Source: Mollicutes bacterium
Lineage (GTDB): Bacteria; Bacillota_I; Bacilli_A; RF39; UBA660
Direction: 5' to 3'
NCBI GenBank assembly: GCA_012837765.1
Contig: DUQO01000069.1
Span: 1 to 38,309 of the forward strand
Length of the DNA stretch: 38,309 nt
Under the pieces are notes generated by a model, which did no database searches, was not told the DNA's origin, and saw only the letters and a list, made by a program, of their open reading frames with translations. Shown in pieces: positions 9,336 to 18,825 of the stretch. The translations under genes and the position numbers were made by a program. How positions within the stretch are numbered: the stretch's first letter is position 1; every line of letters begins with the position of its first letter.

Positions 9336-10553
9336 ATGAATTTTATAAAAAGAATAACATTTTTATTTTTACTGATATTATTATTTTTGCCTCTTCATAC
9401 TAGGGCATCTAATAACATTGTTGATGTATATCTTTTTTATGGTCGTGAATGTCCACACTGTGCAGAACTTGAAAAAGCAATAGAAGAAATTAAAAAAGAT
9501 TATCCTAATTTAAAGGTACATAAATATGAAGTTTGGTACAATTCTGAAAATAGGAATTATATGAATGAAGCAGCATCTATACTAGATACTAAGGTAACTG
9601 GTGTTCCATTTACTGTTATTGGTACTAGATTTTTTTCAGGATATTCAGCTGTCGTAAGAAAAGGGGAAATAAAACATACAATTGAAACATATTCTAAAGT
9701 TGCAACGTACAAAGATCCTGTTGGTGAAATGCTAGGCATTACTAAAAGAAGTGGAACTTTAACATATGAGGATATAACTAAAATAAATGATGACGACCCG
9801 TCATATATTCTTGAACTACCTTTTGTAGGTCCAGTAAAAGCTAAAACAGTATCACTGCCTGTAATATCTATAGTAATGGGTGCAATCGATGGTTTTAATC
9901 CTTGTGCAATGTGGGTACTACTATTTTTAATAAGTGTTTTATTAAACATGAAAGATAGAAGACGAATGTGGTTATTAGGATCCATCTTTATTATTACATC
10001 AGCTGTTATATATTTATTTTTTATGTTGACTTCGCTTAATGTTGTTACTTTTATTGGAGCGTTATGGTGGTTTAAATTATTGATTGCCTTAATTGCTTTA
10101 ATAGGTGGAATTCTTAATATCAGATCATTTATAAAAAGCAAGGAAGATGGCTGTAATGTAGTTGATGAAACTAAACGAAAAAACATTTTCCATAAAATAA
10201 AAAAATTTACTAGTCAAAAAAAGTTATCACTTGCAATAGCAGGAATTATTGCTTTAGCAATAACAGTAAATTTCATAGAATTATCCTGTTCAGCAGGATT
10301 ACCTGTAATATTTACGAGTATTCTTGCTATGAATAATTTATCTTTATTTGAATATTCTTTTTACATATTCTTATATATATTGTTTTTCTTACTTGATGAT
10401 TTGATAGTTTTTATTATAGCAATGATTTCACTTAAATTAACAGGTATATCAAATAAATATGTTAAGTATTCGCATCTTATAGGCGGTATCATAATGTTAG
10501 CGATAGGTTTACTTATGATCTTCAAACCAGAATGGTTAATGTTTAATTTCTAG
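9336..10553 (+). CDS. Thioredoxin/glutaredoxin-like domain fused to DsbD/CcdA-like membrane protein
   Basis: Signal peptide, VYLFYGRECPHCAELEKAI CxxC, TGVPFTVIG; C-terminal multi-TM with DGFNPCAMWVLLFLISVLL and FIELSCSAGLPVIFT. Confidence 0.88.
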   Translation: MNFIKRITFLFLLILLFLPLHTRASNNIVDVYLFYGRECPHCAELEKAIEEIKKDYPNLKVHKYEVWYNSENRNYMNEAASILDTKVTGVPFTVIGTRFFSGYSAVVRKGEIKHTIETYSKVATYKDPVGEMLGITKRSGTLTYEDITKINDDDPSYILELPFVGPVKAKTVSLPVISIVMGAIDGFNPCAMWVLLFLISVLLNMKDRRRMWLLGSIFIITSAVIYLFFMLTSLNVVTFIGALWWFKLLIALIALIGGILNIRSFIKSKEDGCNVVDETKRKNIFHKIKKFTSQKKLSLAIAGIIALAITVNFIELSCSAGLPVIFTSILAMNNLSLFEYSFYIFLYILFFLLDDLIVFIIAMISLKLTGISNKYVKYSHLIGGIIMLAIGLLMIFKPEWLMFNF

Positions 10554-10619
10554 TTTGACCGCATAAATAATATAATGTATAATTAAAGCGCAATAATCAT
10601 AGAAAGATTGGTGATTTTA

Positions 10620-12095
10620 ATGAAAAAAATTTCGATAAATATGTTATCGAAAGCTGATTCAGTAAAAGGGCAAGGTGTGGGTAGTGCTTATCTGGAACAG
10701 GTAAAATTAGTTACAGAAGGCGCTAGCGATATTTTTGATATTAGGATAAATGATTGGCGAGATGCTGATATAATTCATCATCACACAATAGAACCAATGA
10801 ATTATTTAAGGATGAGAACAAGTAAAGGTATAAATGTAAGTTATGTTCATTTTTTACCTGAAACACTTGATGGATCAATAAATATACCTAAACCAGCTTT
10901 TAATATATTTAAAAAATATGTAGTTGACTTTTATAAAAACGCTGATTACTTAGTAGTCGTAAATCCTATTTTTATAAATGATTTAGAAGCACATGGTATT
11001 AGTCGTGAAAAAATAAAATATATACCAAATTATGTATCTAAAACTGATTTTCATAAGAAAAGTAGTAAAGAAATAAAAGCATTAAGAAAAGAACTTAATT
11101 TGAAAGAAGATGACTTTGTTGTTCTAGGAGTTGGTCAAGTTCAAACCAGAAAGGGTGTTCTTGATTTTGTAGAAGTAGCTAGAGCAATGCCGGATGTTAC
11201 TTTTATATGGTGTGGAGGTTTTTCATTTGGTGCTATAACAGATGGCTATAAAGAATTAAAGAAAGTATTTGAAAATCCACCAAGTAATGTAAGATTTTTA
11301 GGTATTATACCAAGAGAAAAAATGAATGACATGTATAATATGGCAAATGTCTTATTTATGCCTTCATATAATGAATTGTTTCCAATGTCTATTTTAGAGG
11401 CATCTAATGTTCAAATACCAATATTATTAAGGGACTTAGAATTGTATAAAGATATCTTATTTGGTAATTATTTAATAGGTAATAATAATGATGAATTTAT
11501 ATCACAAATAAAAGCACTTAAAGAGGATAAAGACAAATATAAAGAGTATTCATTAAAATCACGTGATATAAGTATTTTCTATTCAAAAGAAAATGTCTTA
11601 AAAATATGGAGAGATTTTTATACAGAGATATTTAATAATAACGAAATGAAACATCTTGTGTTTTTAAGAAAATCTACTAAGGGATTAGATAAAATTAAAA
11701 AAGGGGAAAAAACTAAGATTATTCGTGGCGGGTCATCTAAAAAAACAATTTTTTCAAAAACGAAAAAAGGTGATATTTTATATTTTATTGAAAAAGATGG
11801 AACAGATTTAATAAGATGCAAAGCTAAAGTAAAAGAAGTAATTAACACTGATAAGCTAAGCAAAGAAGAAGCGTTAAATTTTGTGTTAGAACACCAAAAC
11901 GAATTACAACTTACTGCTTCCCAAATAAAAAAATGGGCTAGCAAACCATATTTAACATTAATTGTTTTTGGCGAAATTGAAATTATTGAACCATATAAAA
12001 TAGATGAATGCAGTTATGTACAAATGGATGATTGGATAACTCTTACTAAAAAATCAAAGAAAACAGAAAAAAAAGTTAACGCCAAAAAAATATGA
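10620..12095 (+). CDS. Glycosyltransferase family 4-like protein with C-terminal ASCH/PUA-like region
   Basis: GVGQVQTRKGVLDFVEVARAMPDVTFIWCGG, FMPSYNELFPMSILEA; C-term KKGEKTKIIRGG..KKGDILYFIE..IRCKAKVKEV..LTLIVFGEIEIIEPY; start at second Met (SD ggtgat). Confidence 0.85.
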   Translation: MKKISINMLSKADSVKGQGVGSAYLEQVKLVTEGASDIFDIRINDWRDADIIHHHTIEPMNYLRMRTSKGINVSYVHFLPETLDGSINIPKPAFNIFKKYVVDFYKNADYLVVVNPIFINDLEAHGISREKIKYIPNYVSKTDFHKKSSKEIKALRKELNLKEDDFVVLGVGQVQTRKGVLDFVEVARAMPDVTFIWCGGFSFGAITDGYKELKKVFENPPSNVRFLGIIPREKMNDMYNMANVLFMPSYNELFPMSILEASNVQIPILLRDLELYKDILFGNYLIGNNNDEFISQIKALKEDKDKYKEYSLKSRDISIFYSKENVLKIWRDFYTEIFNNNEMKHLVFLRKSTKGLDKIKKGEKTKIIRGGSSKKTIFSKTKKGDILYFIEKDGTDLIRCKAKVKEVINTDKLSKEEALNFVLEHQNELQLTASQIKKWASKPYLTLIVFGEIEIIEPYKIDECSYVQMDDWITLTKKSKKTEKKVNAKKI

Positions 12096-12119
12096 TAAAA
12101 CGAAAGTAGGGGTGAATAA

Positions 12120-12626
12120 ATGAAAAAGCAAAATAACGTAATTACTTTAATAATCTTTTGTGCAATAACAATTGTCTGTTGTGTTTATGCTCTCAAGTGG
12201 CATGCTGTTTATAAGGAAGATGTAATGAATAGGGCTATTATTACTAGTCATATTCAAGAAATCAAGGAAAGTGAGCTTGAAAATTATACAACAGATAATC
12301 CTTATGCTGTAATTTATTTTGGCGTTCCAAGCGATGAAAATTGTCGTGCTTTCGAAAAAAAATTACAGAGGTTTTTAGATAAAAAAGATTTAAGAGAGCT
12401 ATTTGTTTATTTAAATGTAAGTGATATTGCTGATGGAAATTTTAAAGAAACATTTGATAATACGTATAACACAAAAGATTTAAGAGAAAAAAATAAGTTT
12501 CTTTATGAAGTACCTGCTGTTGCAATATATGATCATACTACCATGGTTGATTTTGTAAGTGGTAAAAACTTAACGATTGAAAAAGTTGAAAAATTATTAA
12601 ACAAACATAAATTAGGTGAAAAATAA
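12120..12626 (+). CDS. Membrane-anchored thioredoxin-fold-like protein lacking CxxC
   Basis: N-terminal TM; YAVIYFGVPSDENCRAFEKKLQRFLDKKDL..YEVPAVAIYDHTTMVDFVSG. Confidence 0.6.
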   Translation: MKKQNNVITLIIFCAITIVCCVYALKWHAVYKEDVMNRAIITSHIQEIKESELENYTTDNPYAVIYFGVPSDENCRAFEKKLQRFLDKKDLRELFVYLNVSDIADGNFKETFDNTYNTKDLREKNKFLYEVPAVAIYDHTTMVDFVSGKNLTIEKVEKLLNKHKLGEK

Positions 12627-13136
12627 ATGATTAACATTGTTTTATATCAACCTGAAATTCCCCAAAATACTGGTAATATCATGAGGACATGTGTAGCGAC
12701 AAACTCAAAGTTACATCTTGTTAAACCATTAGGTTTTTCACTTGATGATAAACATATGAAGCGTAGTGGATTGGATTATTTAAAGTTCCTTGATTATGAA
12801 GTGTATGAAAACTATGAAGAATTCAAATCAAAGAATACAGGAACATATTATTATTTAACACGATATGGTAACAAACCACACACATCATTTGACTATAGTA
12901 ATAAAGATGAAAACATATATTTAATTTTCGGAAAAGAAAGCACTGGTATACCAAAAGAAATATTGAAAGATAAAATAGATTTTTGTATGAGAATTCCGAT
13001 GACAGACAAAACAAGAACTTTGAATTTATCAAATTGTGTGGCTATAATGGTGTACGAAGTTTTAAGACAACAGGAATATAACGGTTTATTAAAAAAAGAA
13101 CCATTTAAGGGTGAAGACTATTTAACAAAAGACTAA
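12627..13136 (+). CDS. trmL: tRNA (cytidine(34)-2'-O)-methyltransferase
   Basis: MINIVLYQPEIPQNTGNIMRTC, LIFGKESTGIPKEIL, RIPMTDKTRTLNLSNCVAIMVYEVLRQ. Confidence 0.95.
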   Translation: MINIVLYQPEIPQNTGNIMRTCVATNSKLHLVKPLGFSLDDKHMKRSGLDYLKFLDYEVYENYEEFKSKNTGTYYYLTRYGNKPHTSFDYSNKDENIYLIFGKESTGIPKEILKDKIDFCMRIPMTDKTRTLNLSNCVAIMVYEVLRQQEYNGLLKKEPFKGEDYLTKD

Positions 13137-13157
13137 GAAAAACTTTCTTAGTCTTTT
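13127..13157. terminator. Bidirectional terminator between trmL and convergent thioredoxin gene
   Basis: AAAAGACTAAGAAA-AAC-TTTCTTAGTCTTTT perfect inverted repeat. Confidence 0.85.
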
Positions 13158-13582
13158 ATGTAATCATTAATTTTTAATTTATCAATTATTTTGTCTTTAC
13201 TTATGTTACCATTCATTCTATTGCTTGTTCCACTTTCAACTCCATCGTAGAAAAATACGACTGTTGGAGTACCGACACTACCAACCAGGCCTTTAAATTC
13301 CTGATTTTCATCGGTTGTCATAGTAGCTGTATCAATTTTATAGATCACTAATTTATATTCATTAGCAACAGCTCTTAATTTAGGTTCAAATAGTTTACAG
13401 TAAGAGCAAAACTCATTTCCAATATACAAAACAAAACTTTCTTTATTTTCAACTTTGTTTTTAATTTCGGAATAGGTAACATCTTTTAAATATTCATTGT
13501 TTTTGTTCCAGTTTGTAAAGACAATTAATAAAACAATTAATGAAAATACAAATAGCATAATCGCTATTTTTTTAAAATTCAT
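13148..13582 (-). CDS. Membrane-anchored thioredoxin-like protein
   Basis: N-terminal TM, SFVLYIGNEFCSYCKLFEPKLRAVANEY CxxC, GTPTVVFFYDG. Confidence 0.88.
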   Translation of the reverse strand: MNFKKIAIMLFVFSLIVLLIVFTNWNKNNEYLKDVTYSEIKNKVENKESFVLYIGNEFCSYCKLFEPKLRAVANEYKLVIYKIDTATMTTDENQEFKGLVGSVGTPTVVFFYDGVESGTSNRMNGNISKDKIIDKLKINDYIKD

Positions 13583-13661
13583 AACATCACCTACTTATGT
13601 TTAAAAATATATCATAAAATGTGTAACATTACAATTGCTAATGTTTAAAGTTTTTTTAATG

Positions 13662-13689
13662 TTGACAAGCGAAGATGGTGCGATATAAT
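13662..13689 (+). promoter_or_regulatory. Sigma-A promoter
   Basis: TTGACA-N16-TATAAT; downstream region lacks an intact gene. Confidence 0.65.
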
Positions 13690-13717
13690 AAACGTCTAAG
13701 GGACGGGGTTCTTTTTA

Positions 13718-14084
13718 TGATAAAAGAGGAAAGTAAGCGTATAAAATTTAAACTAAAAAAGATAAATGTAAAAAAACATACACAAAATTAAAATATCAGC
13801 TCAATAATTCTTCGCTAAATATGGAAGAATGGTACTTGCAAATAGTAAAAATGAAGAACTCTCAGTAATTGTATATTACAGTTTAGATAAGGAAAAAGGA
13901 ACTTATATATAAACTAATCTTGATCAAAAAAACTGCAAAAAAGACACGAGCAAATATAACAAGATATACTAAAATGTTGCACAATACCAAAGGAATATGT
14001 TTGAAAAAACATTTAATTATAGCACGATTGGACGATCGAGAAAAAAGATTTGGAATAACCAAATCTTTTTATCCTTATAAATCA
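13718..14084 (+). pseudogene. Decayed ORF remnants of unknown identity
   Basis: Short MIKEESKRIKFKLKKINVKKHTQN* then, in another frame, FFAKYGRMVLANSKNEELSVIVYYSLDKEKGTYI*TNLDQKNCKKDTSKYNKIY*NVAQYQRNMFEKTFNYSTIGRSRKKIWNN interrupted by TAA stops. Confidence 0.4.
14041..14070 (+). terminator. Intrinsic terminator
   Basis: AAAGATTTGG-AATAA-CCAAATCTTTTT. Confidence 0.7.
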
Positions 14085-14199
14085 ATTATTTCTTCATTGT
14101 TTTAACTATATTCGCTGATAATGTATAAATATTGTGTTTTAGTTAAGTATTTAAAGGAAGAGATGGTGTAAAACAAATAAAAAACTTTTAGTATAATGA

Positions 14200-14227
14200 T
14201 TGAAATTAGGTAAAACTATGTTATACT
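14200..14227 (+). promoter_or_regulatory. Candidate promoter of Tad/T4SS-like locus
   Basis: TTGAAA-N16-TATACT about 35 nt upstream of GTG at 14261. Confidence 0.5.
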
Positions 14228-14260
14228 ATATTATATAAACAATATAGGAGTGATGCTATT

Positions 14261-14959
14261 GTGAAAAAAGCCTTTATAGTAACCTTTATAGTAGCAATAT
14301 TAATGTTTTTTAATATTGATGTTTTTGCATTAGATGAAACTTGTACCAATGAAGAAAAAATGCGTCTAATACAACTTGTTAACGCTACTAATGTAACTTA
14401 CGAATTTGTTGAAGAAATGCACCATGATTATAATGAAATAGTTAGATATTACAAGGTAATAGTAAGCAATTTCAAACCAGACTTTTATATTTATGATGAA
14501 CAACAAGGTACATTTTTTGAATATAATGGGAATTCTATAGTTGAACAAGGGAAATTTTATGGTGGCATAAATTATAAACTTCCTTTTATTGCGTCTTCTA
14601 AAAGTCCGTGCGCAAATAATGTAATAATGACTAAATACGTTAGAATGTTGCCTTACAATGAATATTCTACAGATCCTCTTTGTGTGGGACATGAAACATA
14701 TGAACTGTGCAAGAAATTTACTCCAATAAGAATTACTTCACGTTCTGATTTTGAGCAACGAATGAAAGAATATATAAGAAAATTAGATAATAAGGATGAA
14801 CCTGAAATTCCAGTTGAAGAAAAAGAGGAAAATACTTTTTTTGATAAAATATTAGATTTTTTAACCGATTATTATATGTATATTTTAGTATTTATCATTA
14901 TAACTGGGATAACAGGAATTGTTATTATTGAGGTTAGAAAAAGGAGAGAAATACTATGA
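14261..14959 (+). CDS. Secreted/membrane-anchored hypothetical protein
   Basis: GTG start with SD aggag; signal peptide; C-terminal TM YILVFIIITGITGIVIIEVRKRR; four extracellular Cys pairs; ATGA overlap with next gene. Confidence 0.8.
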   Translation: MKKAFIVTFIVAILMFFNIDVFALDETCTNEEKMRLIQLVNATNVTYEFVEEMHHDYNEIVRYYKVIVSNFKPDFYIYDEQQGTFFEYNGNSIVEQGKFYGGINYKLPFIASSKSPCANNVIMTKYVRMLPYNEYSTDPLCVGHETYELCKKFTPIRITSRSDFEQRMKEYIRKLDNKDEPEIPVEEKEENTFFDKILDFLTDYYMYILVFIIITGITGIVIIEVRKRREIL

Positions 14960-17900
14960 AAAAGAAAAAAAGTTTTACTTTGTATTTTTTCTTTCTTCTT
15001 TTGGTATTATTACCTATAAATGTAGAAGCCTTTGGGGGAAGTTATAGATACGACATCAACAAAGTGAGTATAAGTGAAAAAATCTTATCACTTCATGGGT
15101 GGGCAGTAATAAACGACAATAATAATAATTCAATGCATAATGTTAATCCAAAATACACTTTAAAGTTAATAGGGAAAAACAATAAAAATCAAAAGATAAA
15201 AGAAAGTAAGGTATATGATAATTTGGATGATCAATTTAAACCTAGTCATCAAAACCCATATGACTATCCTAGGGATTATACTAAGGCATTTTATACAATT
15301 CCTAGCAGTGGAACATATGCAAAACAAATGTATCCAACAAGTGGTGAAGGCGAGAGAGCCGATATGGTTAAAGCGACAGGAAACCATTTTTATATAAATA
15401 CAGATTTTTTCTTTGTTATTCCAATACAAGATATAAAAGATCTATTAAAGGTTAATCAAGTAGAACGTATATATTTTGAATTAACGGTAGAAGTCCCAAA
15501 AGGCAATATAACTGTTTTTGGGGAAAGTTTTAGTGTACCTAATTCTGGTAAAAGGGTTATAAATTTAGCAATTCAACAGAGTAGGGTTGATGAGATTGTT
15601 TCACATCCGGAATTGAAAAATTTGGAATTTATGGATAAAGCGGAAAAAATAACAGTTGCTGCTGGTTCTGCCTATGTACAATCAAATCGAAGTGCTTTTA
15701 TAGGACCAAATTCAGATAGGAAGGTAAAGTATTGGAGTCAGCCTGCAGGAAAGTTTGTGGCTTTAAATGAAAGCACGTTAGAATTACTAGGAAGGGTACG
15801 CGGCAAAGACTACGAAATGTTATATTATACCCAACACGGTAATTATCAAATAGTTAACGGCGATAGGTTTATGATGGATGTCTATGGGAATGGATACCAG
15901 TCTAAGCTCTATGGTTATTATTATTATGAAGTAAGAACATCTATGAAACAAAATTCATCTTTTGTTTCAGATTCAGGTAGTATGACAACCTATATTCCAG
16001 CCCTTTGGGGTTTTCCAGAAGAAGGCAAGGCCACTTATTTAAGAATGGTTGAACCAGCTTGTATTGATCGTAACGAATGTAAATTTTCGAACATAGATAA
16101 ACTAAACAATACTTGTCCAACGCAAACACTAGAGTGTTGTAGTTTATGTACAGATTCTAAAACAAGAGATATTTATAGAAATACTTTATTTTGTAAAAGT
16201 ATTAGTAAATGTGGTACTTGTCAAACTACACCAGAATGTACATTAGATGAAGCAAAAAAAGGTGGATCTAAATGCCCTACTAGTTGCTGTAGTTTATGTA
16301 ATAATCCAGCCTATGCTAAAACTGACTATTGTATCAATCCGTCAAAGTGTGGAAGTCCAGTAAATGCTTGCTTTACTAATCCAGCTTGTGAATTATCAAA
16401 GTTAGGACCTGGTTCAAAGTGTCCGGTGTATAACAAAACCGATCCAATGAAAAACGATTGTTGTAAGACGATATGTAGTGATAACAAGTATAAGAATACA
16501 TATTATTGTACAGATATTTGTCAAAAACCTACATCTCCGCCAACAACAGGTCAATGCGATACTATAACAGACCCACAGGAAAAATATTGCTGTGTATATC
16601 CAAATGATAGCATTTGTGATACATATAAAGAAAAGGATCCAGATTATGATCCTTCAGATCCAACAGCATCAAATACTAAAGGAGGCTTATGCCTTAAACC
16701 AAACGAAGTAAAAATAACATTTAAATATCCGCAAAGGGGATATGGGAAACAGGTTTTTTCAAATGATGCTTGTAATATAAGTTGCCAAGAAATTCAAGAA
16801 TATACTTTTCCAAAGAAACCTACTCTAAGAGCAGGGATGGGGTTTGAATATCCAATAACAAGTAATGGGACAAGATATTGTACTGCAGAATATAAAAATG
16901 ACACATGGTCAGCAAGGGTTAGACAAAAAGCGGAGGCAGCTAATACAAGTTATTCTAATATGATTTCAGAATTAGATGAAGCTAAAAGACTTGATAGTAT
17001 TTGTGGACCACTTGATTATGAAACAGAACCGAATAATTGTACAGGAGATTATCGTTTATCAGGAGGAATGTGTAAAAGGGAAGAACCACATCATAATGCT
17101 TGTACTTTAGGAGGTAGCTATGATTCCCATAGAGATATTTGTGTTAGATCAAATCCAGACAAGAGAATACCAGTACCAACAGAATTTGATCCTGAAACCA
17201 ACACTACAACATGCCCTGCGATTGAAGAAAACGGAGAATGTGTAAGATATGAACCACAACCTCCAACCGAATATAGTCCAACAAGATGTACATCAGGAAC
17301 AGATATTGGTTCACAGTGTCAGTTTACTAAACCAGCATGTGATAATGAATTTGATTTGGATGGAACAATTTGTAAAAGGCCAGTATGTGAAAAGTCAAGG
17401 GTATATTGGCCAACAGCACAAAATAAAATCGGTGAACATATAACGAAAGCAAGAGGACACTTAAGTACTTACTCTACATCTAGCAGAGATTACAATTTGT
17501 TAATTGATGATAGATATAAATGTGATACATTTACAGATCATGAGTATGGCGGTCCAACTCGCATTGAGGTAGCATATAACGAGCCAAATAAGACACAAGT
17601 ATCAAATCAAACAAAATATGTAAGACCACCTTCAGTTGATTCAACATCTGCTATGATAGGTAGAAATAAAACAACTAAGTATGATATATATGAACGTTAT
17701 AATCGACCTAATATAAATTACTCATTCGTTGGTTATTACAGTGGTTCTGCTAACCAATTTAATGTAGTTAGTTATAGAGGCTTTAATAAAACGACAGCTA
17801 ATTATGTAGACTTTTGGAATGAGGAAGCAAAAGCAGAAATGAAACTAGAGTTTTCTAAACTATATTATGTTCAAAGATATACTGGAGAATTAAGTGTTAG

Positions 17901-18390
17901 TAATTCTTCTGGATATGACGAAGGTGGAAGGTTTGTATATACCGACTTTTATCAAAACACAGGTAATTATCAATATGAATTAAAAGCCGTCAATGTCGGA
18001 CCTAATTTTCCTTTTACAAATTCTAATATACTGTCAATAGATCCTTTCATTTGTTCTTATGAAGTAACGAATCTTATCTTTCCTCCAAAAGGGGATATTA
18101 ATTATAATAAATATGGGAATGTCGGATTTGAATTCAGACAAATATCATTAACTGATCCATTCCCAAATAGGGCGCCAAGGGAAAATTGGAAAGATCATAA
18201 AGATGAAATAACAAATAATGGATATAATATTTATAAACGACAACCTATGTATAATTTTATTCTTACTCCTCAAATAATGAAGGAAATAAAAAATTATAAC
18301 TTAAGAAATTCATACGATTCGTTTAATGCAGCAAATCCATATAAAAGTAAGTTTCTTAATGATATGCAAATAAAACATTTAATAAGGTAG
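14956..18390 (+). CDS. Large cysteine-rich secreted protein (1144 aa)
   Basis: Signal peptide MKKKKSFTLYFFFLLLVLLPINVEA; repeated CCSLC...YC/FC modules; no LPxTG or C-terminal TM. Confidence 0.85.
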   Translation: MKKKKSFTLYFFFLLLVLLPINVEAFGGSYRYDINKVSISEKILSLHGWAVINDNNNNSMHNVNPKYTLKLIGKNNKNQKIKESKVYDNLDDQFKPSHQNPYDYPRDYTKAFYTIPSSGTYAKQMYPTSGEGERADMVKATGNHFYINTDFFFVIPIQDIKDLLKVNQVERIYFELTVEVPKGNITVFGESFSVPNSGKRVINLAIQQSRVDEIVSHPELKNLEFMDKAEKITVAAGSAYVQSNRSAFIGPNSDRKVKYWSQPAGKFVALNESTLELLGRVRGKDYEMLYYTQHGNYQIVNGDRFMMDVYGNGYQSKLYGYYYYEVRTSMKQNSSFVSDSGSMTTYIPALWGFPEEGKATYLRMVEPACIDRNECKFSNIDKLNNTCPTQTLECCSLCTDSKTRDIYRNTLFCKSISKCGTCQTTPECTLDEAKKGGSKCPTSCCSLCNNPAYAKTDYCINPSKCGSPVNACFTNPACELSKLGPGSKCPVYNKTDPMKNDCCKTICSDNKYKNTYYCTDICQKPTSPPTTGQCDTITDPQEKYCCVYPNDSICDTYKEKDPDYDPSDPTASNTKGGLCLKPNEVKITFKYPQRGYGKQVFSNDACNISCQEIQEYTFPKKPTLRAGMGFEYPITSNGTRYCTAEYKNDTWSARVRQKAEAANTSYSNMISELDEAKRLDSICGPLDYETEPNNCTGDYRLSGGMCKREEPHHNACTLGGSYDSHRDICVRSNPDKRIPVPTEFDPETNTTTCPAIEENGECVRYEPQPPTEYSPTRCTSGTDIGSQCQFTKPACDNEFDLDGTICKRPVCEKSRVYWPTAQNKIGEHITKARGHLSTYSTSSRDYNLLIDDRYKCDTFTDHEYGGPTRIEVAYNEPNKTQVSNQTKYVRPPSVDSTSAMIGRNKTTKYDIYERYNRPNINYSFVGYYSGSANQFNVVSYRGFNKTTANYVDFWNEEAKAEMKLEFSKLYYVQRYTGELSVSNSSGYDEGGRFVYTDFYQNTGNYQYELKAVNVGPNFPFTNSNILSIDPFICSYEVTNLIFPPKGDINYNKYGNVGFEFRQISLTDPFPNRAPRENWKDHKDEITNNGYNIYKRQPMYNFILTPQIMKEIKNYNLRNSYDSFNAANPYKSKFLNDMQIKHLIR

Positions 18391-18404
18391 GGTGGTTAAT
18401 AGTT

Positions 18405-18809
18405 ATGAAAGAATCTTTTTGGGGAATATTTGTTATCATACTTGGTGTTGTTGGACTTTCTTTTATAAGTGTTATACAAAGTATAACTACAACTAATGAA
18501 AACAATTACTATTTATTAAAGGAAGTGTCACAAGCATCAATGTTTGATTCACTTGATTTAGGGGAATATAGACGAACTGGTAAAATTAAAATAATAGAAG
18601 AAAAGTTTATTGAAAATTTCTTACGTCGTTTCTCAGAATCTTATGGTAGAACAGGTACTTTTACTGTTGAAATTTATGATATAATAGAAGAGCCACCTAA
18701 AGTAAGTTTGTTAGTAAACGAAGGTCAGACTTTAAAGGTGTATGATTATAATGCTGTTGATTTTGATATAGGCAATAGGATAGATGCCATATTGGAAACT
18801 AAATATTAA
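18405..18809 (+). CDS. Single-TM hypothetical protein of the Tad/T4SS-like locus
   Basis: N-terminal TM IFVIILGVVGLSFISVI, short extracytoplasmic domain; co-directional in locus. Confidence 0.75.
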   Translation: MKESFWGIFVIILGVVGLSFISVIQSITTTNENNYYLLKEVSQASMFDSLDLGEYRRTGKIKIIEEKFIENFLRRFSESYGRTGTFTVEIYDIIEEPPKVSLLVNEGQTLKVYDYNAVDFDIGNRIDAILETKY

Positions 18810-18825
18810 CAAAAAGGAGGAAGAA

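Noticed and set aside
9557-10186. 209-aa minus-strand ORF
   Set aside because: Fully antisense to a convincing thioredoxin-DsbD gene; composition is typical of shadow ORFs.
13920-14105. 61-aa ORF MIKKTAKKTRANITRYTKML...
   Set aside because: No convincing SD, extends across an intrinsic terminator; the alternative frame reads more like a decayed protein.
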